Position numbers and translations under genes: made by a program
DNA from: Cellulomonas chitinilytica
GTDB taxonomy: Bacteria > Actinomycetota > Actinomycetes > Actinomycetales > Cellulomonadaceae
Assembly (NCBI RefSeq): GCF_016862675.1
Contig: NZ_BONK01000019.1
Span: 1-64,000 of the forward strand
Direction: 5' to 3'
DNA length: 64,000 nucleotides
The notes under the pieces: model-generated
Told to the model about the DNA's origin: nothing
Seen by the model: the letters and a program-made list of their open reading frames with translations, nothing else
The model's database searches: none
Shown: positions 31,005-38,891 of the stretch, piece by piece
How positions within the stretch are numbered: position 1 is the first letter of the stretch
How the letters are laid out: each line of letters opens with the position of its first letter

Positions 31005-32348
31005 GTGGATCCCACCGAGGCCAGCACCCGCGTCGCCGCCGTCCTGCCGGGGGTCCTCACGGACCTCGAGGAGCTCGTCGCGATCCCGTCGATCGCGTTC
31101 CCCGGCTACCCGCCCGAGCCCGTGCACGCGATGGCCGCCCGTACCCTCGAGCTGCTCCAGGAGGCCGGGTTCACGAACGCGTACCTCGCCGACGTGCCGC
31201 ACGGGTACCCGCCGGTCGTCGGCGAGATCCCCGGCCCGCCCGGCTCCCCCGTCGTCACCCTGTACGCCCACTACGACGTGCAGCCCGCACCCCCGACGCA
31301 GGGCTGGACGACGGACCCGTGGGTCGCGACCCGCCGCGACGACGGCCGTCTCTACGGGCGCGGCGCCGCCGACGACAAGGGCGGCCTCGCGATCCACCTC
31401 GCGACGCTGCGCGCGCTCGACGGGACACCGCCGTGCACGGTCAGGCTGGTCGTCGAGGGCATGGAGGAGACGAACAGCAACCTCGAGGAGTTCGTCGAGG
31501 CGCACCCCGAGCTGTTCCGGTGCGACCTGTTCGTCGTGTGCGACATGGGCAACCTGCGCGTCGGCGAGCCGTCGCTGACCGCGACGCTGCGCGGCGACGT
31601 CGCGTGCGTCGTCACCGTCTCCACGCTCTCGTTCCCGCTGCACTCGGGCGTGTTCGGCGGGCCGGCGCCCGACGCGATGATGGCCCTCGCGCGACTGCTC
31701 TCGTCGCTGCTCGACGACGCCGGCGACGTCGCTGTCGAGGGCGTGACCCGGTTCGACTGGACCGGGGCCGAGCAGTCCGAGGACGAGTTCCGCGCCGGCG
31801 CCGGGCTGCTCCCCGGCGTGCGGACCGCCGGCACCGGCTCGATCTCGTCGCGGCTGTGGTCCCGGCCGTCCGTGTCGGCCATCGGCGTCGACATCACCTC
31901 GATCGAGGGCTCGTCGAACGTGCTGCACCCGTCGGCGCGCGCCAAGATCTGGATGCGCGTCCCGCCCGGCGCCGACCCGGCCGCCGAGCTCGACGCGCTC
32001 GTCCGGCACCTCGAGACGCACGCGCCGTGGGGCGCGCAGGTCGTCGTCGAACGGACGAAGGCCGCCCCGCCCTTCACCGTCCCCACCGACGGGCCCGGGT
32101 ACGCCGCCGCCCGGCGTGCGCTGCGCGCCGCGTACGGGACGGACGCCGGCGACGTCGGGTCCGGTGGGTCCATCCCGCTGCTCCAGACCCTCGCGTCCGT
32201 CTCGCCCGGGGCCGAGTTCGTGCTGTGGGGGCCCGAGGACGTCGCGCTGTCCCGGATCCACGCGTCCGACGAGAGCGTCGACCCGTCCGAGATCGAGCGG
32301 ATGGCCGTCGCGCAGGTGCTGCTGCTGGAGGAGCTCGCGGCGGGCTGA
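31005..32348 (+). CDS. M20 family metallopeptidase (dipeptidase)
   Basis: 447 residues, the usual size of M20 dipeptidases. Metal ligands and catalytic residues are visible: TLYAHYDVQPAP (His and Asp), YGRGAADDKGGLAIH (bridging Asp), LVVEGMEETNSNLEEF (catalytic Glu-Glu), VVCDMGN (Asp), and a C-terminal SRIHASDESV (His). The dimerisation lid lies between about 180 and 320. Such enzymes hydrolyse dipeptides or N-acyl amino acids with two zinc ions. GGAGG precedes the GTG. It is coupled to the Dcu-like transporter, so products may be exchanged for dicarboxylates. Confidence 0.92.
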   Translation: MDPTEASTRVAAVLPGVLTDLEELVAIPSIAFPGYPPEPVHAMAARTLELLQEAGFTNAYLADVPHGYPPVVGEIPGPPGSPVVTLYAHYDVQPAPPTQGWTTDPWVATRRDDGRLYGRGAADDKGGLAIHLATLRALDGTPPCTVRLVVEGMEETNSNLEEFVEAHPELFRCDLFVVCDMGNLRVGEPSLTATLRGDVACVVTVSTLSFPLHSGVFGGPAPDAMMALARLLSSLLDDAGDVAVEGVTRFDWTGAEQSEDEFRAGAGLLPGVRTAGTGSISSRLWSRPSVSAIGVDITSIEGSSNVLHPSARAKIWMRVPPGADPAAELDALVRHLETHAPWGAQVVVERTKAAPPFTVPTDGPGYAAARRALRAAYGTDAGDVGSGGSIPLLQTLASVSPGAEFVLWGPEDVALSRIHASDESVDPSEIERMAVAQVLLLEELAAG

Positions 32349-32391
32349 CGCGGTTCGTCGTCCGGCCCGTCCGGCTGGCTCCACCGTGGGC

Positions 32392-33984
32392 TCAGCCGAA
32401 CGCCGCGCCCTCGATCGCGCTGTTCGGCGACGGGTCGGGCAGCCGCCGCATCCGCAACCCGTTGACGACCCCGGCGAGGCCGACCAGCAGCGGCACGAGC
32501 AGCGCGATCTGCAGCGCCCGCGGCCGCACGTCGGTGTTGATCTGCACGATCTCCGCGGCGACCTCCGGCGGCTCGTCGGCGAGCAGCTCGTTCAGCTGGG
32601 TGTTGCTCATGAGCTGGGCGTCGTCCTCCAGGACCGTCGCGACCTGCTCCTTCTGCGCGGCGTCGAGCACCGTGCTCGCGTTCGTCTGGTTCGTGAAGCC
32701 GAGGGACAGCGCGGCGAGCAGCAGCCCGCCCGCGAACGCCAGGCCGAACGACAGGCCGAACGACCCGGCCGCGGAGTTCACGCCCGCGGCCTCGCTCACG
32801 TGCTCCTCGTCGATGGGCGACAGCGTGTAGTTGTTGAGCTGCGACACCAGCAGGCCCAGGCCGGACCCGAGCACCACGAGCGGGATCGCCAGGTACCAGC
32901 CGGACGTCGCACGCGGCACCACGAGCAGCAGCCCCACGACACCGACGACCACCAGGACGAACCCCGTCAGGATGATGTCGGCCGGCCGCCGGTTGCCCGA
33001 GCGTTTCCCGGCGAGGATGGCCAGGGCGAACATGCTGAGCGAGAGCGGTGCGAGCGAGAGGCCCGCCTCCATCGCGTCGTACTCCAGGACCATCTGCAGG
33101 AAGATCGGCAGCGTGATCATCGCCGCGCCGAGGGTGATCTGCTGGAACATCTGCTGGGTCACGCCGATCCGGAACAGCGGCAGCCGGAACAGGTTCGGGT
33201 CGAGCAGCGCGGGCTTGCCGGCCCGCTTGCGGCGCACCAGCCACCGGGCGAGCCCGAACAGCGCGACCGCCCCGACGAGGATCAGCGCGCCGACGGCCTC
33301 GCCGCCCTCCTGCCACACGAGGATCCCGAGCACGACACCGCCCATGCCGAGCGCCGACAGCGCCGCGCCGACCAGGTCGATCTCCCGGGGACCGGTGTAC
33401 GGGACGTCCTTCACGAGCCCGATGCCGATGAGCACGACCGCGATGATCGCGGCCTCCAGACCGAACGCCACCCGCCACGACAGGTACGTCGTGATCGCGC
33501 CGCCGAGCAGCGGGCCGATGGCCGCGGCGATCGCGGCGGACGCACCGACGAGCGCGTACACCCGGGTCTGGGCCGCGCCGGTGAAGTTGCCGTGGATGAG
33601 CGACTGCATCGACGGCAGCAGCAGCGACGCACCGAGCCCCCCGATGATCGCCCAGAAGATGATCACCGCCGTGAGGCTCTGCGCGAGCGTCATCGCGACG
33701 GCACCCGTCGCGTAGCCGAGCAGCCCCAGCACGTACGCGCGCTTGCGGCCCGCGAGGTCCCCGATCTTGCTGCCGATGAGGATGAACGCCGCGGAGACCA
33801 GCGCCTCCAGCGCGATCGCCGACTGCACACCGCTCACGGTCGTGTCGAGGTCCCGCACCACCGCCGAGATCGACACGTTCATGAACGACGTGTCGACCAC
33901 CAGCACGAACATCGCCATGGCGAGCAGCACCGCGAGGCGCTTGTCGAGCGGGGCCTCCGTCGGGGGATGCGGTGCGTCGGCCAC
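32392..33984 (-). CDS. MFS drug transporter of the DHA2 (14-TM) type
   Basis: 530 residues from a GTG with GGAG 6 bases upstream. It has fourteen hydrophobic segments; helix 1 reads LAVLLAMAMFVLVVDTSFMNVSISAV, and the motif-A loop is IGSKIGDLAGRKRAYVLGLLG. These match EmrB/QacA-type proton-driven multidrug exporters. A C-terminal extracytoplasmic region before the last helix (residues about 435-500) is longer than usual. It is divergent from the alpha/beta hydrolase; an ACCC-N5-GGGTGG box lies in the 116-bp shared region. Confidence 0.88.
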   Translation of the reverse strand: MADAPHPPTEAPLDKRLAVLLAMAMFVLVVDTSFMNVSISAVVRDLDTTVSGVQSAIALEALVSAAFILIGSKIGDLAGRKRAYVLGLLGYATGAVAMTLAQSLTAVIIFWAIIGGLGASLLLPSMQSLIHGNFTGAAQTRVYALVGASAAIAAAIGPLLGGAITTYLSWRVAFGLEAAIIAVVLIGIGLVKDVPYTGPREIDLVGAALSALGMGGVVLGILVWQEGGEAVGALILVGAVALFGLARWLVRRKRAGKPALLDPNLFRLPLFRIGVTQQMFQQITLGAAMITLPIFLQMVLEYDAMEAGLSLAPLSLSMFALAILAGKRSGNRRPADIILTGFVLVVVGVVGLLLVVPRATSGWYLAIPLVVLGSGLGLLVSQLNNYTLSPIDEEHVSEAAGVNSAAGSFGLSFGLAFAGGLLLAALSLGFTNQTNASTVLDAAQKEQVATVLEDDAQLMSNTQLNELLADEPPEVAAEIVQINTDVRPRALQIALLVPLLVGLAGVVNGLRMRRLPDPSPNSAIEGAAFG

Positions 33985-34051
33985 GTCGTGCTCCGTCCGT
34001 GGGTCTGGTCCGATCCTGCCGAGCGTCCCGCCTGGCATCCCGAGGGGCGTC

Positions 34052-34066
34052 ACCCGTTCCGGGTGG
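34052..34066 (+). promoter_or_regulatory. ACCC-N5-GGGTG box upstream of the alpha/beta hydrolase
   Basis: ACCCGTTCCGGGTGG, 35 bp before the GTG at 34101 and just upstream of the -35 position implied by the GAGGAT hexamer (34089-34094). It is the only copy ending GGGTGG rather than GGGTGA. Confidence 0.45.
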
Positions 34067-34100
34067 TCCTGGCGGGGCGCGGCGCTGCGAGGATCGCGAC

Positions 34101-34928
34101 GTGGGGACCCTCGCCGCGGGTTGGACGGAGCGGACGGTCCGCGTCGGCGGCCGTCAGATGTTCGTGCGCACCAGCGCCGACGTGCCCGACGCGACACCGA
34201 TCGTGCACGTGCACGGGTTCGCGATCTCCGGGACGTCCCTGCTGCCCACCGCGGAGCGGCTCACCGGCCGGGCGACCAACATCGTCCCCGACCTGCCGGG
34301 CTACGGCCGCAGCGAGCGCCCGGAGGCGACGCTCGGCATCTCGGCGCTCGCCGAGACCCTGCTGGAGTTCCTCGACGCGTCGTCGCTCGACAAGGTCGTG
34401 CTCGTCGGCAACTCCATGGGCTGCCCGGTGATCCTCGACGTCGCGCACATCGCCCCCGACCGCGTGCAGGCCGTGGTCCTCGCCTCTCCCGCCGGCGGCG
34501 TCTGGAACCAGCCGCTGGGCCGGGGGCTCATGCAGCTCGCGCGCGACGCCGTGCGGGAGAGCCCCCGGATGGCGCGACTGGCGGTGCCCGACTACTTCAG
34601 GTTCGGGCCGCTCAACGCGTTCCACCTGTTCAGCGAGCTCACGCGCTTCCCGTCGCAGGAACGCATCCTGCGGACCCCCGTGCCCACGCTCGCCGTCGTC
34701 GGGAGCCGCGACCCGCTCATGCCGCCGCCGTGGCGGGTCATGGAGGTCGCCCGGCTCGCCCCCGAGCACGTCACGCTCGCCGTCATCCAGGGCGCCGCGC
34801 ACGCGATGAACTTCAGCCACCCCGGCGAGCTCGCGCACGTCATCGGGTCGTGGCTGGACGGCCGGGAGATCGTGGACAACCCCGACGAGCCGGGGATCTC
34901 CCGTGTCCTGCAGGTCCCCCGCTCCTGA
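34101..34928 (+). CDS. Alpha/beta-fold hydrolase
   Basis: 275 residues. Oxyanion-hole motif VHVHGFAISGTS, nucleophile elbow VLVGNSMGCP (Ser105), acid in VVGSRDPLMPP and catalytic His in QGAAHAMNFSHP give a complete triad. The cap region lies between about 140 and 185. The substrate is unknown; the closest feel is to small-ester or C-C hydrolases. The GTG start is preceded at 6 nt by GAGGAT, which can be read as a -10 element of a leaderless transcript or as a GAGG Shine-Dalgarno. Confidence 0.88.
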   Translation: MGTLAAGWTERTVRVGGRQMFVRTSADVPDATPIVHVHGFAISGTSLLPTAERLTGRATNIVPDLPGYGRSERPEATLGISALAETLLEFLDASSLDKVVLVGNSMGCPVILDVAHIAPDRVQAVVLASPAGGVWNQPLGRGLMQLARDAVRESPRMARLAVPDYFRFGPLNAFHLFSELTRFPSQERILRTPVPTLAVVGSRDPLMPPPWRVMEVARLAPEHVTLAVIQGAAHAMNFSHPGELAHVIGSWLDGREIVDNPDEPGISRVLQVPRS

Positions 34929-35001
34929 CCAACTCGAGCCGCCGTCCCGCCCGCGCGGCCGCCTGGGCGCCTCTGACCTGCGGGGGCGTCGGGGCACGAC
35001 T

Positions 35002-35016
35002 ACCCGCCACGGGTGA
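35002..35016 (+). promoter_or_regulatory. ACCC-N5-GGGTG box upstream of the two-helix SHOCT protein
   Basis: ACCCGCCACGGGTGAGG, 78 bp before the GTG at 35094; 16 of 17 bases match the ATPase box on its coding strand. Confidence 0.5.
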
Positions 35017-35093
35017 GGATCGCTCGGCCGTCGCGGGCCACGGTGGTGGCAGACGCCGGAGCCCTACCCGGCGCGGGCTTGAGGAGGCCGCTC

Positions 35094-35471
35094 GTGAACA
35101 GCTTCTGGGACTGGTTCTGGCTCATGGTGTGGTGGTTCGTGTTCTTCATGTATCTGATCCTGCTGTTCCAGATCTGCGCCGACCTCTTCCGCGACAAGGC
35201 GACCAGCGGGTGGGCGAAGGCGTTCTGGGTGATCGGGCTGATCGTCTTCCCGTTCCTGATCGCGCTGATCTACATCATCGCCAGGGGCAAGGGGATGGCC
35301 GAGCGGCAGACCGCGCAGATCGTCGAGTCGAAGGCGGCGACCGACGCCTACATCCGGCAGACGGCGAACGCGTCACCGGCGGCGGCGATCACCGAGGCGA
35401 AGAACCTGCTCGACGCCGGGGTCATCGACCAGGCCGAGTTCGCCCAGCTCAAGGCGAAGGCGCTCGCCTGA
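35094..35471 (+). CDS. Two-helix membrane protein with PLDc_N-like helices and SHOCT domain
   Basis: 125 residues. Very Trp/Phe-rich N-terminus (NSFWDWFWLMVWWFVFFMYL) forming helix 1, a short loop with FRDKATSGWAKAFW, helix 2 (VIGLIVFPFLIALIYIIARG) and a cytoplasmic C-terminal SHOCT domain (AKNLLDAGVIDQAEFAQLKAKAL). The W-A-K-A-F-W-x-x-x-L-I-x-F-P-x-x-x-x-x-x-Y segment is the PLDc_N pattern seen in many actinobacterial SHOCT proteins. GAGGAGG lies 6 bases upstream of the GTG. The function is unknown. It shares an ACCC box with the ATPase and DUF6325 loci. Confidence 0.85.
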   Translation: MNSFWDWFWLMVWWFVFFMYLILLFQICADLFRDKATSGWAKAFWVIGLIVFPFLIALIYIIARGKGMAERQTAQIVESKAATDAYIRQTANASPAAAITEAKNLLDAGVIDQAEFAQLKAKALA

Positions 35472-35474
35472 GCC

Positions 35475-35527
35475 GTCCGGGTCTCGGCGTCCGGGTCTCG
35501 GCGTCCGGGTCTCGGCGTCCGGGTCTC
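35475..35527. repeat. Tandem 14-bp repeat after the SHOCT gene
   Basis: GTCCGGGTCTCGGC repeated three times plus an 11-base partial copy, immediately after the stop and before the terminator hairpin. No coding role; replication-slippage product. Confidence 0.85.
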
Positions 35528-35568
35528 GCTGAAGGGTTCGTCGCGTCAGGCGCGACGAACCCTTCAGC
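35528..35568 (+). terminator. 18-bp perfect terminator hairpin
   Basis: GCTGAAGGGTTCGTCGCG pairs with its exact complement around a 5-nt loop. This is the longest perfect stem noted in the window, placed after the SHOCT gene and its repeats. Confidence 0.85.
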
Positions 35569-35623
35569 ATGTCGGCGTGCGAGGCGGCCGTCCGCGTCGG
35601 CGACCGGGCGCCGTCGGGAGGTC

Positions 35624-35677
35624 TTGAACGGAACGGATCATTCCGCTACGCTTCAACAGGCGGAACGATTCGTTCCG
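35624..35677 (+). promoter_or_regulatory. Promoter with two palindromic operators for the TIGR03086 gene
   Basis: TTGAAC (35624-35629), 17-bp spacer, TACGCT (35647-35652). A perfect 17-bp palindrome CGGAACGA-T-TCGTTCCG (35661-35677) lies downstream of the -10, and a weaker version CGGAACGG-A-TCATTCCG (35629-35645) fills the spacer; their centres are 32 bp apart. This fits a TetR- or ArsR-type repressor. No such regulator gene is adjacent. Confidence 0.6.
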
Positions 35678-35704
35678 TTCCGGACTTCGACCGAGGAGAG
35701 ACCG

Positions 35705-36292
35705 ATGACCGCCACCACCCTCTGGCCCGTCCTCGACCACGCGCACACGGCCCTGCGCAGCGTCCTCGCGGACCTCACCCCCGCCGACCTCGCCCGCCCG
35801 ACGCCGTGCACCGAGTGGACCGTGACGCAGGTGCTGCAGCACGCCGCGGGAGACCAGCGCGCGTACGCCGCCGCCATCACCGGTCACGGCGGCCCGACGG
35901 AGAACCCGTTCGACCCGTCCGGCACGCTCGACGGCACGCCCACGGCGCTCGTCGAGCCCGCGCTCGTCGCGTCGGCCGACGCGTTCGCGACCGTCGCGGC
36001 CGACGCGCCCACCCCGACCCCGCTGCCGCACGGCGCGCTGCCCGCACCCGTCGCCGCCGGGGCCGCGGCCCTCGACGCCGCCGTGCACGCCTGGGACGTC
36101 GCCGTCGCCACGGGCCGGCCCTCGCCGCTCGACGACGCGCTCGCCGCCGACCTGCTCCCCGTCGCCCGCGCGATCGTCGAGCCGCTGCGGCAGTACGGCG
36201 CGTACGCCGCCGCTCTCGACCCGGCGCCGGGCGACGGCCCGTCGGCCGAGCTGCTCCGCTACCTGGGCCGCGACCCCCGCTGGACGCCCTGA
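35705..36292 (+). CDS. TIGR03086 family (DinB/mycothiol-dependent isomerase-like) protein
   Basis: 195 residues, four-helix DinB-like fold. The N-terminal PTPCTEWTVTQVLQHAAGDQ and the later LDAAVHAWDVAVATGR carry the paired His residues and W-D typical of the TIGR03086 subgroup of mycothiol-dependent maleylpyruvate-isomerase-like proteins, which bind a divalent metal and may use mycothiol. The thiol substrate is unknown. GGAG lies upstream of the ATG. Two palindromic operators in its promoter indicate tight repression. Confidence 0.82.
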   Translation: MTATTLWPVLDHAHTALRSVLADLTPADLARPTPCTEWTVTQVLQHAAGDQRAYAAAITGHGGPTENPFDPSGTLDGTPTALVEPALVASADAFATVAADAPTPTPLPHGALPAPVAAGAAALDAAVHAWDVAVATGRPSPLDDALAADLLPVARAIVEPLRQYGAYAAALDPAPGDGPSAELLRYLGRDPRWTP

Positions 36293-36314
36293 CGGCTGAC
36301 CCCGTCGACCGGAC

Positions 36315-36359
36315 GCAGCCGGGTCCGCGGCTTCCGGTCGGAGCCACGGACCCGGCTGC
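36315..36359. terminator. Hairpin between convergent genes
   Basis: 13-bp perfect stem (GCAGCCGGGTCCG with its complement) and a 19-nt loop, shortly after the TIGR03086 stop. Confidence 0.65.
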
Positions 36360-36368
36360 CCCGTCGAC

Positions 36369-36398
36369 GGCTGAGCGGCGGGAGGTGACCGCTCAGCC
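36369..36398. terminator. Second hairpin, facing the PL11 gene
   Basis: 10-bp perfect stem (GGCTGAGCGG with CCGCTCAGCC), 10-nt loop, 9 bases from the PL11 stop codon on the other strand. Confidence 0.65.
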
Positions 36399-36406
36399 GC
36401 CGGTCC

Positions 36407-38638
36407 TCAGCGGGTGTAGACGTTCGGCTGGGCGGGCATCGTGAACGGCGTCCCCAGGAAGAACCCCGGGTGCGGCGGCTGGTTGTACGCCGTGTTCTGC
36501 CACGCGATCGCGGTGCGGTACTGCTGGTCGTGCAGCAGGGTCCACAGACGGGTGGTGGTGACGGTCGGCGTCGCGTAGATCCGCAGGGCGGAGTCGTCGG
36601 ACGTCGGCCAGACCACCTCCTCGCGCCAGTCGCCGAGCAGGTCGCCGGACAGGGACGGCGTCGACTTGGTGCCGTTGTTCGAGTGCACGCCTGACGCCGT
36701 CAGGAGGCGGGTGTCGCCGCTCGTCCCGTACTTGTCGACGTGCGTGCCGTCGAGCAGCTCACGGGTGGTGTCGGCGTCCCACCAGGCCAGGAAGTTCGTC
36801 GACCCGGGCTTGCGGCCGATCGCCGCGCCCGTGGTGTCCCGCAGCGACGAGTCCGACGACGACCACGACTCGGCGCCCGCGCTGCCCGACCAGATGTCGC
36901 CCGAGACGCCGCGGCCGTTGTCCGTCGTCGCGGACGTCTTCCACAGGATCTGGCCCGTGCGCGCGTCGGCCATCCAGGAGTCCGGCTGGCTGGCGTCCTC
37001 GGTGACCTTGAAGTACTCCAGACCGGGACGGCCGGGGATCAGGTCGCCGAGGTGGGCCGCGTCGCCGTGGCCGGTCCGGGTGTTCCACAGCGGCTTGCCG
37101 TTGTCGTCGATCGCCATGGCCCCGTACACGATCTCCTGACGGCCGTCACCGTCGACGTCGGCCGTGATGAGCGCGTGGTTGCCCTGGCCGGCGTACGTGC
37201 TGTTGCCCGAGTCGTTCGAGTCGAACGTCCACCGCCGCGTCAGCTTCCCGTCGCGCCAGTCCCACGCCGTGATCACCGTGCGCGTGTAGTAGCCGCGGGC
37301 CTCGATGATCGACGGTCGCTGGCCGTCCAGGTACGCCGTGCCGGCGAGGAACCGGTCGACCCGGTTGCCGTAGGAGTCGCCCCAGCTCGACACCGTGCCG
37401 CGCGGCGGGACGAAGTCGGTCGTCGCGAGGATCGCGCCGGTCCGGCCGTTGAAGACCGTGAAGTACTCCGGGCCGGACAGGACGTAGCCGGACGAGTTCC
37501 GGTAGTCGGCGCTCGCGCTGCCGATCACCTGGCCCGTGCCCGACGTGGTGCCGTCGGCCGTCTTCATCGCGACCTCGGCGGTGCCGTCGCCGTCGTAGTC
37601 GTACACCTGGAACTGCGTGTAGTGCGCCCCGGCGCGGATGTTGCGGCCCAGGTCGATCCGCCACAGCCGGGTGCCGTCGAGCCGGTAGCCGTCGACGAAG
37701 ACGTTGTCGGTGACACCCGACTGCGAGTTGTCCTTCGCGTTCGTCGGGTTCCACTTCAGGACGATGTCGAGGTCGCCGTCGCCGTCGAGGTCGCCCACGC
37801 TCGCGTCGTTCGCCTCGTAGGCACTGCCCGGCTTCTGGATGGGCACGTCGAGGTAGCCGTTCGAGAACTTCAGGGCCGCGGCCGAGGCGGCCTGCTCCGT
37901 GCCGTTGACGACCGCGCGGACCGTGTAGCTCGCGTCCGCTGCGGCGCCGCTGTCGAGGTAGTTCGTCGACGAGGTGATCGGGCTGGAGTTGAGCTTCGTG
38001 CCGCTGCGGTACACGTTGAAGCCCGTGCTCGCCGGCTCGGTGCCGAGCAGCCGCCACTGGACCAGGTTGCCGCTGCCCGAGCGGACGCTGATGAGGCCGC
38101 GGTCGAGGTTCTCGGCCTGCCAGGCGGTGCCCGACGGGGGCGGCGGGGTCGTCGGGGAGGCGGTGGGGGTCGGCTCGACGGTCGGGGTGGTCGTGGGGGT
38201 GGTCGTCGGGTTCGTCGTCGGGACCGTGCCGGTGCACGTCGTGCCGTTGAGCGCGAAGCTGGTCGGCACCGGGTTGCTGCTGCCGTTCCAGGTCCCGTTG
38301 AAACCGAAGCCGGCCGAGCCGCCCGACGGGATCGCGCCGTTGTACCCGGCGTCGGTGACCGTGACGTTCGACCCGGACTGCGTCGCGGTGCCGTTCCACG
38401 CCTGCGTGATCGTCTGGCCCGCGCCGAACGACCACGTCAGGCGCCAGCCCGAGACCGCGTCGCCGACGTTCTCGATCTTCACGTCGGCGCCGAACCCGGT
38501 GCTCCACTGGTTGGTCACCGTGTACGTCACGCGGCACGCGACGGCCGCCGAGGCGGTGGCCGCGCCGACCAGCCCGGCGCCCGTGACCCCCAGCCCGGCG
38601 GCCAGCACGGTGGCGACCAGCCCTCGTCCTCTGGACAT
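36407..38638 (-). CDS. Secreted rhamnogalacturonan lyase (PL11) with N-terminal CBM2
   Basis: 743 residues. Signal peptide about 1-33; CBM2 about 34-135 (CRVTYTVTNQWSTGFGADV..., closing Cys in TTCTG); Thr/Pro linker about 137-170; then a PL11 lyase starting WQAENLDRGLISVRSG. The eight-bladed propeller is marked by Ca2+ loops such as DASVGDLDGDGDLDIVLKW, YDYDGDGTAEVAMKTADG and TADVDGDGRQEIVYG. PL11 enzymes cleave the rhamnose-galacturonate backbone of pectin RG-I by beta-elimination outside the cell. A LacI-like half-palindrome TGAACCGTTTCA lies 85 bp upstream. Hairpins isolate it on both sides. Confidence 0.95.
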   Translation of the reverse strand: MSRGRGLVATVLAAGLGVTGAGLVGAATASAAVACRVTYTVTNQWSTGFGADVKIENVGDAVSGWRLTWSFGAGQTITQAWNGTATQSGSNVTVTDAGYNGAIPSGGSAGFGFNGTWNGSSNPVPTSFALNGTTCTGTVPTTNPTTTPTTTPTVEPTPTASPTTPPPPSGTAWQAENLDRGLISVRSGSGNLVQWRLLGTEPASTGFNVYRSGTKLNSSPITSSTNYLDSGAAADASYTVRAVVNGTEQAASAAALKFSNGYLDVPIQKPGSAYEANDASVGDLDGDGDLDIVLKWNPTNAKDNSQSGVTDNVFVDGYRLDGTRLWRIDLGRNIRAGAHYTQFQVYDYDGDGTAEVAMKTADGTTSGTGQVIGSASADYRNSSGYVLSGPEYFTVFNGRTGAILATTDFVPPRGTVSSWGDSYGNRVDRFLAGTAYLDGQRPSIIEARGYYTRTVITAWDWRDGKLTRRWTFDSNDSGNSTYAGQGNHALITADVDGDGRQEIVYGAMAIDDNGKPLWNTRTGHGDAAHLGDLIPGRPGLEYFKVTEDASQPDSWMADARTGQILWKTSATTDNGRGVSGDIWSGSAGAESWSSSDSSLRDTTGAAIGRKPGSTNFLAWWDADTTRELLDGTHVDKYGTSGDTRLLTASGVHSNNGTKSTPSLSGDLLGDWREEVVWPTSDDSALRIYATPTVTTTRLWTLLHDQQYRTAIAWQNTAYNQPPHPGFFLGTPFTMPAQPNVYTR

Positions 38639-38722
38639 GGCATCTCCCTCGACGGTGTCCGGATGGCGCTTCCCGGCGCCGGGCCCGACCGTAGGCCGCG
38701 AGGTGGGCCACCCGCGGCCCTG

Positions 38723-38734
38723 TGAACCGTTTCA
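38723..38734 (-). promoter_or_regulatory. LacI-like operator upstream of the PL11 gene
   Basis: TGAAAC-GGTTCA on the coding strand: a 12-bp near-palindrome (5 of 6 paired) with the central CG and TGAAAC half-site usual for LacI-family sugar regulators. Confidence 0.4.
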
Positions 38735-38763
38735 GGCCGATGGGTAACGATGTCGCCGGCCGC

Positions 38764-38819
38764 CGAGACCACCATGAGCGCCGCTCCGGGGGTGCGGAGG
38801 AGCACTCATGGTGGTCTCG
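38764..38819. terminator. Long-stem hairpin between PL11 and PadR genes
   Basis: 15-bp perfect stem (CGAGACCACCATGAG with its complement) around a 26-nt loop containing its own short GC hairpin. Likely insulates the PL11 promoter from PadR transcription. Confidence 0.6.
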
Positions 38820-38821
38820 AC

Positions 38822-38850
38822 CGCCCCCGGCTCGGCGGGAGCCGGGGGCG
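38822..38850 (-). terminator. PadR gene terminator
   Basis: 12-bp perfect stem CGCCCCCGGCTC with its complement, loop of 5, 41 bases after the PadR stop. Confidence 0.75.
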
Positions 38851-38891
38851 GGGGCGGGTGGGCCGGGGCGACGCGCGGCCGGGGAAGAGCG

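Noticed and set aside
35475..35527. Possible CRISPR-like direct repeats
   Set aside because: Units are contiguous 14-mers without spacers.
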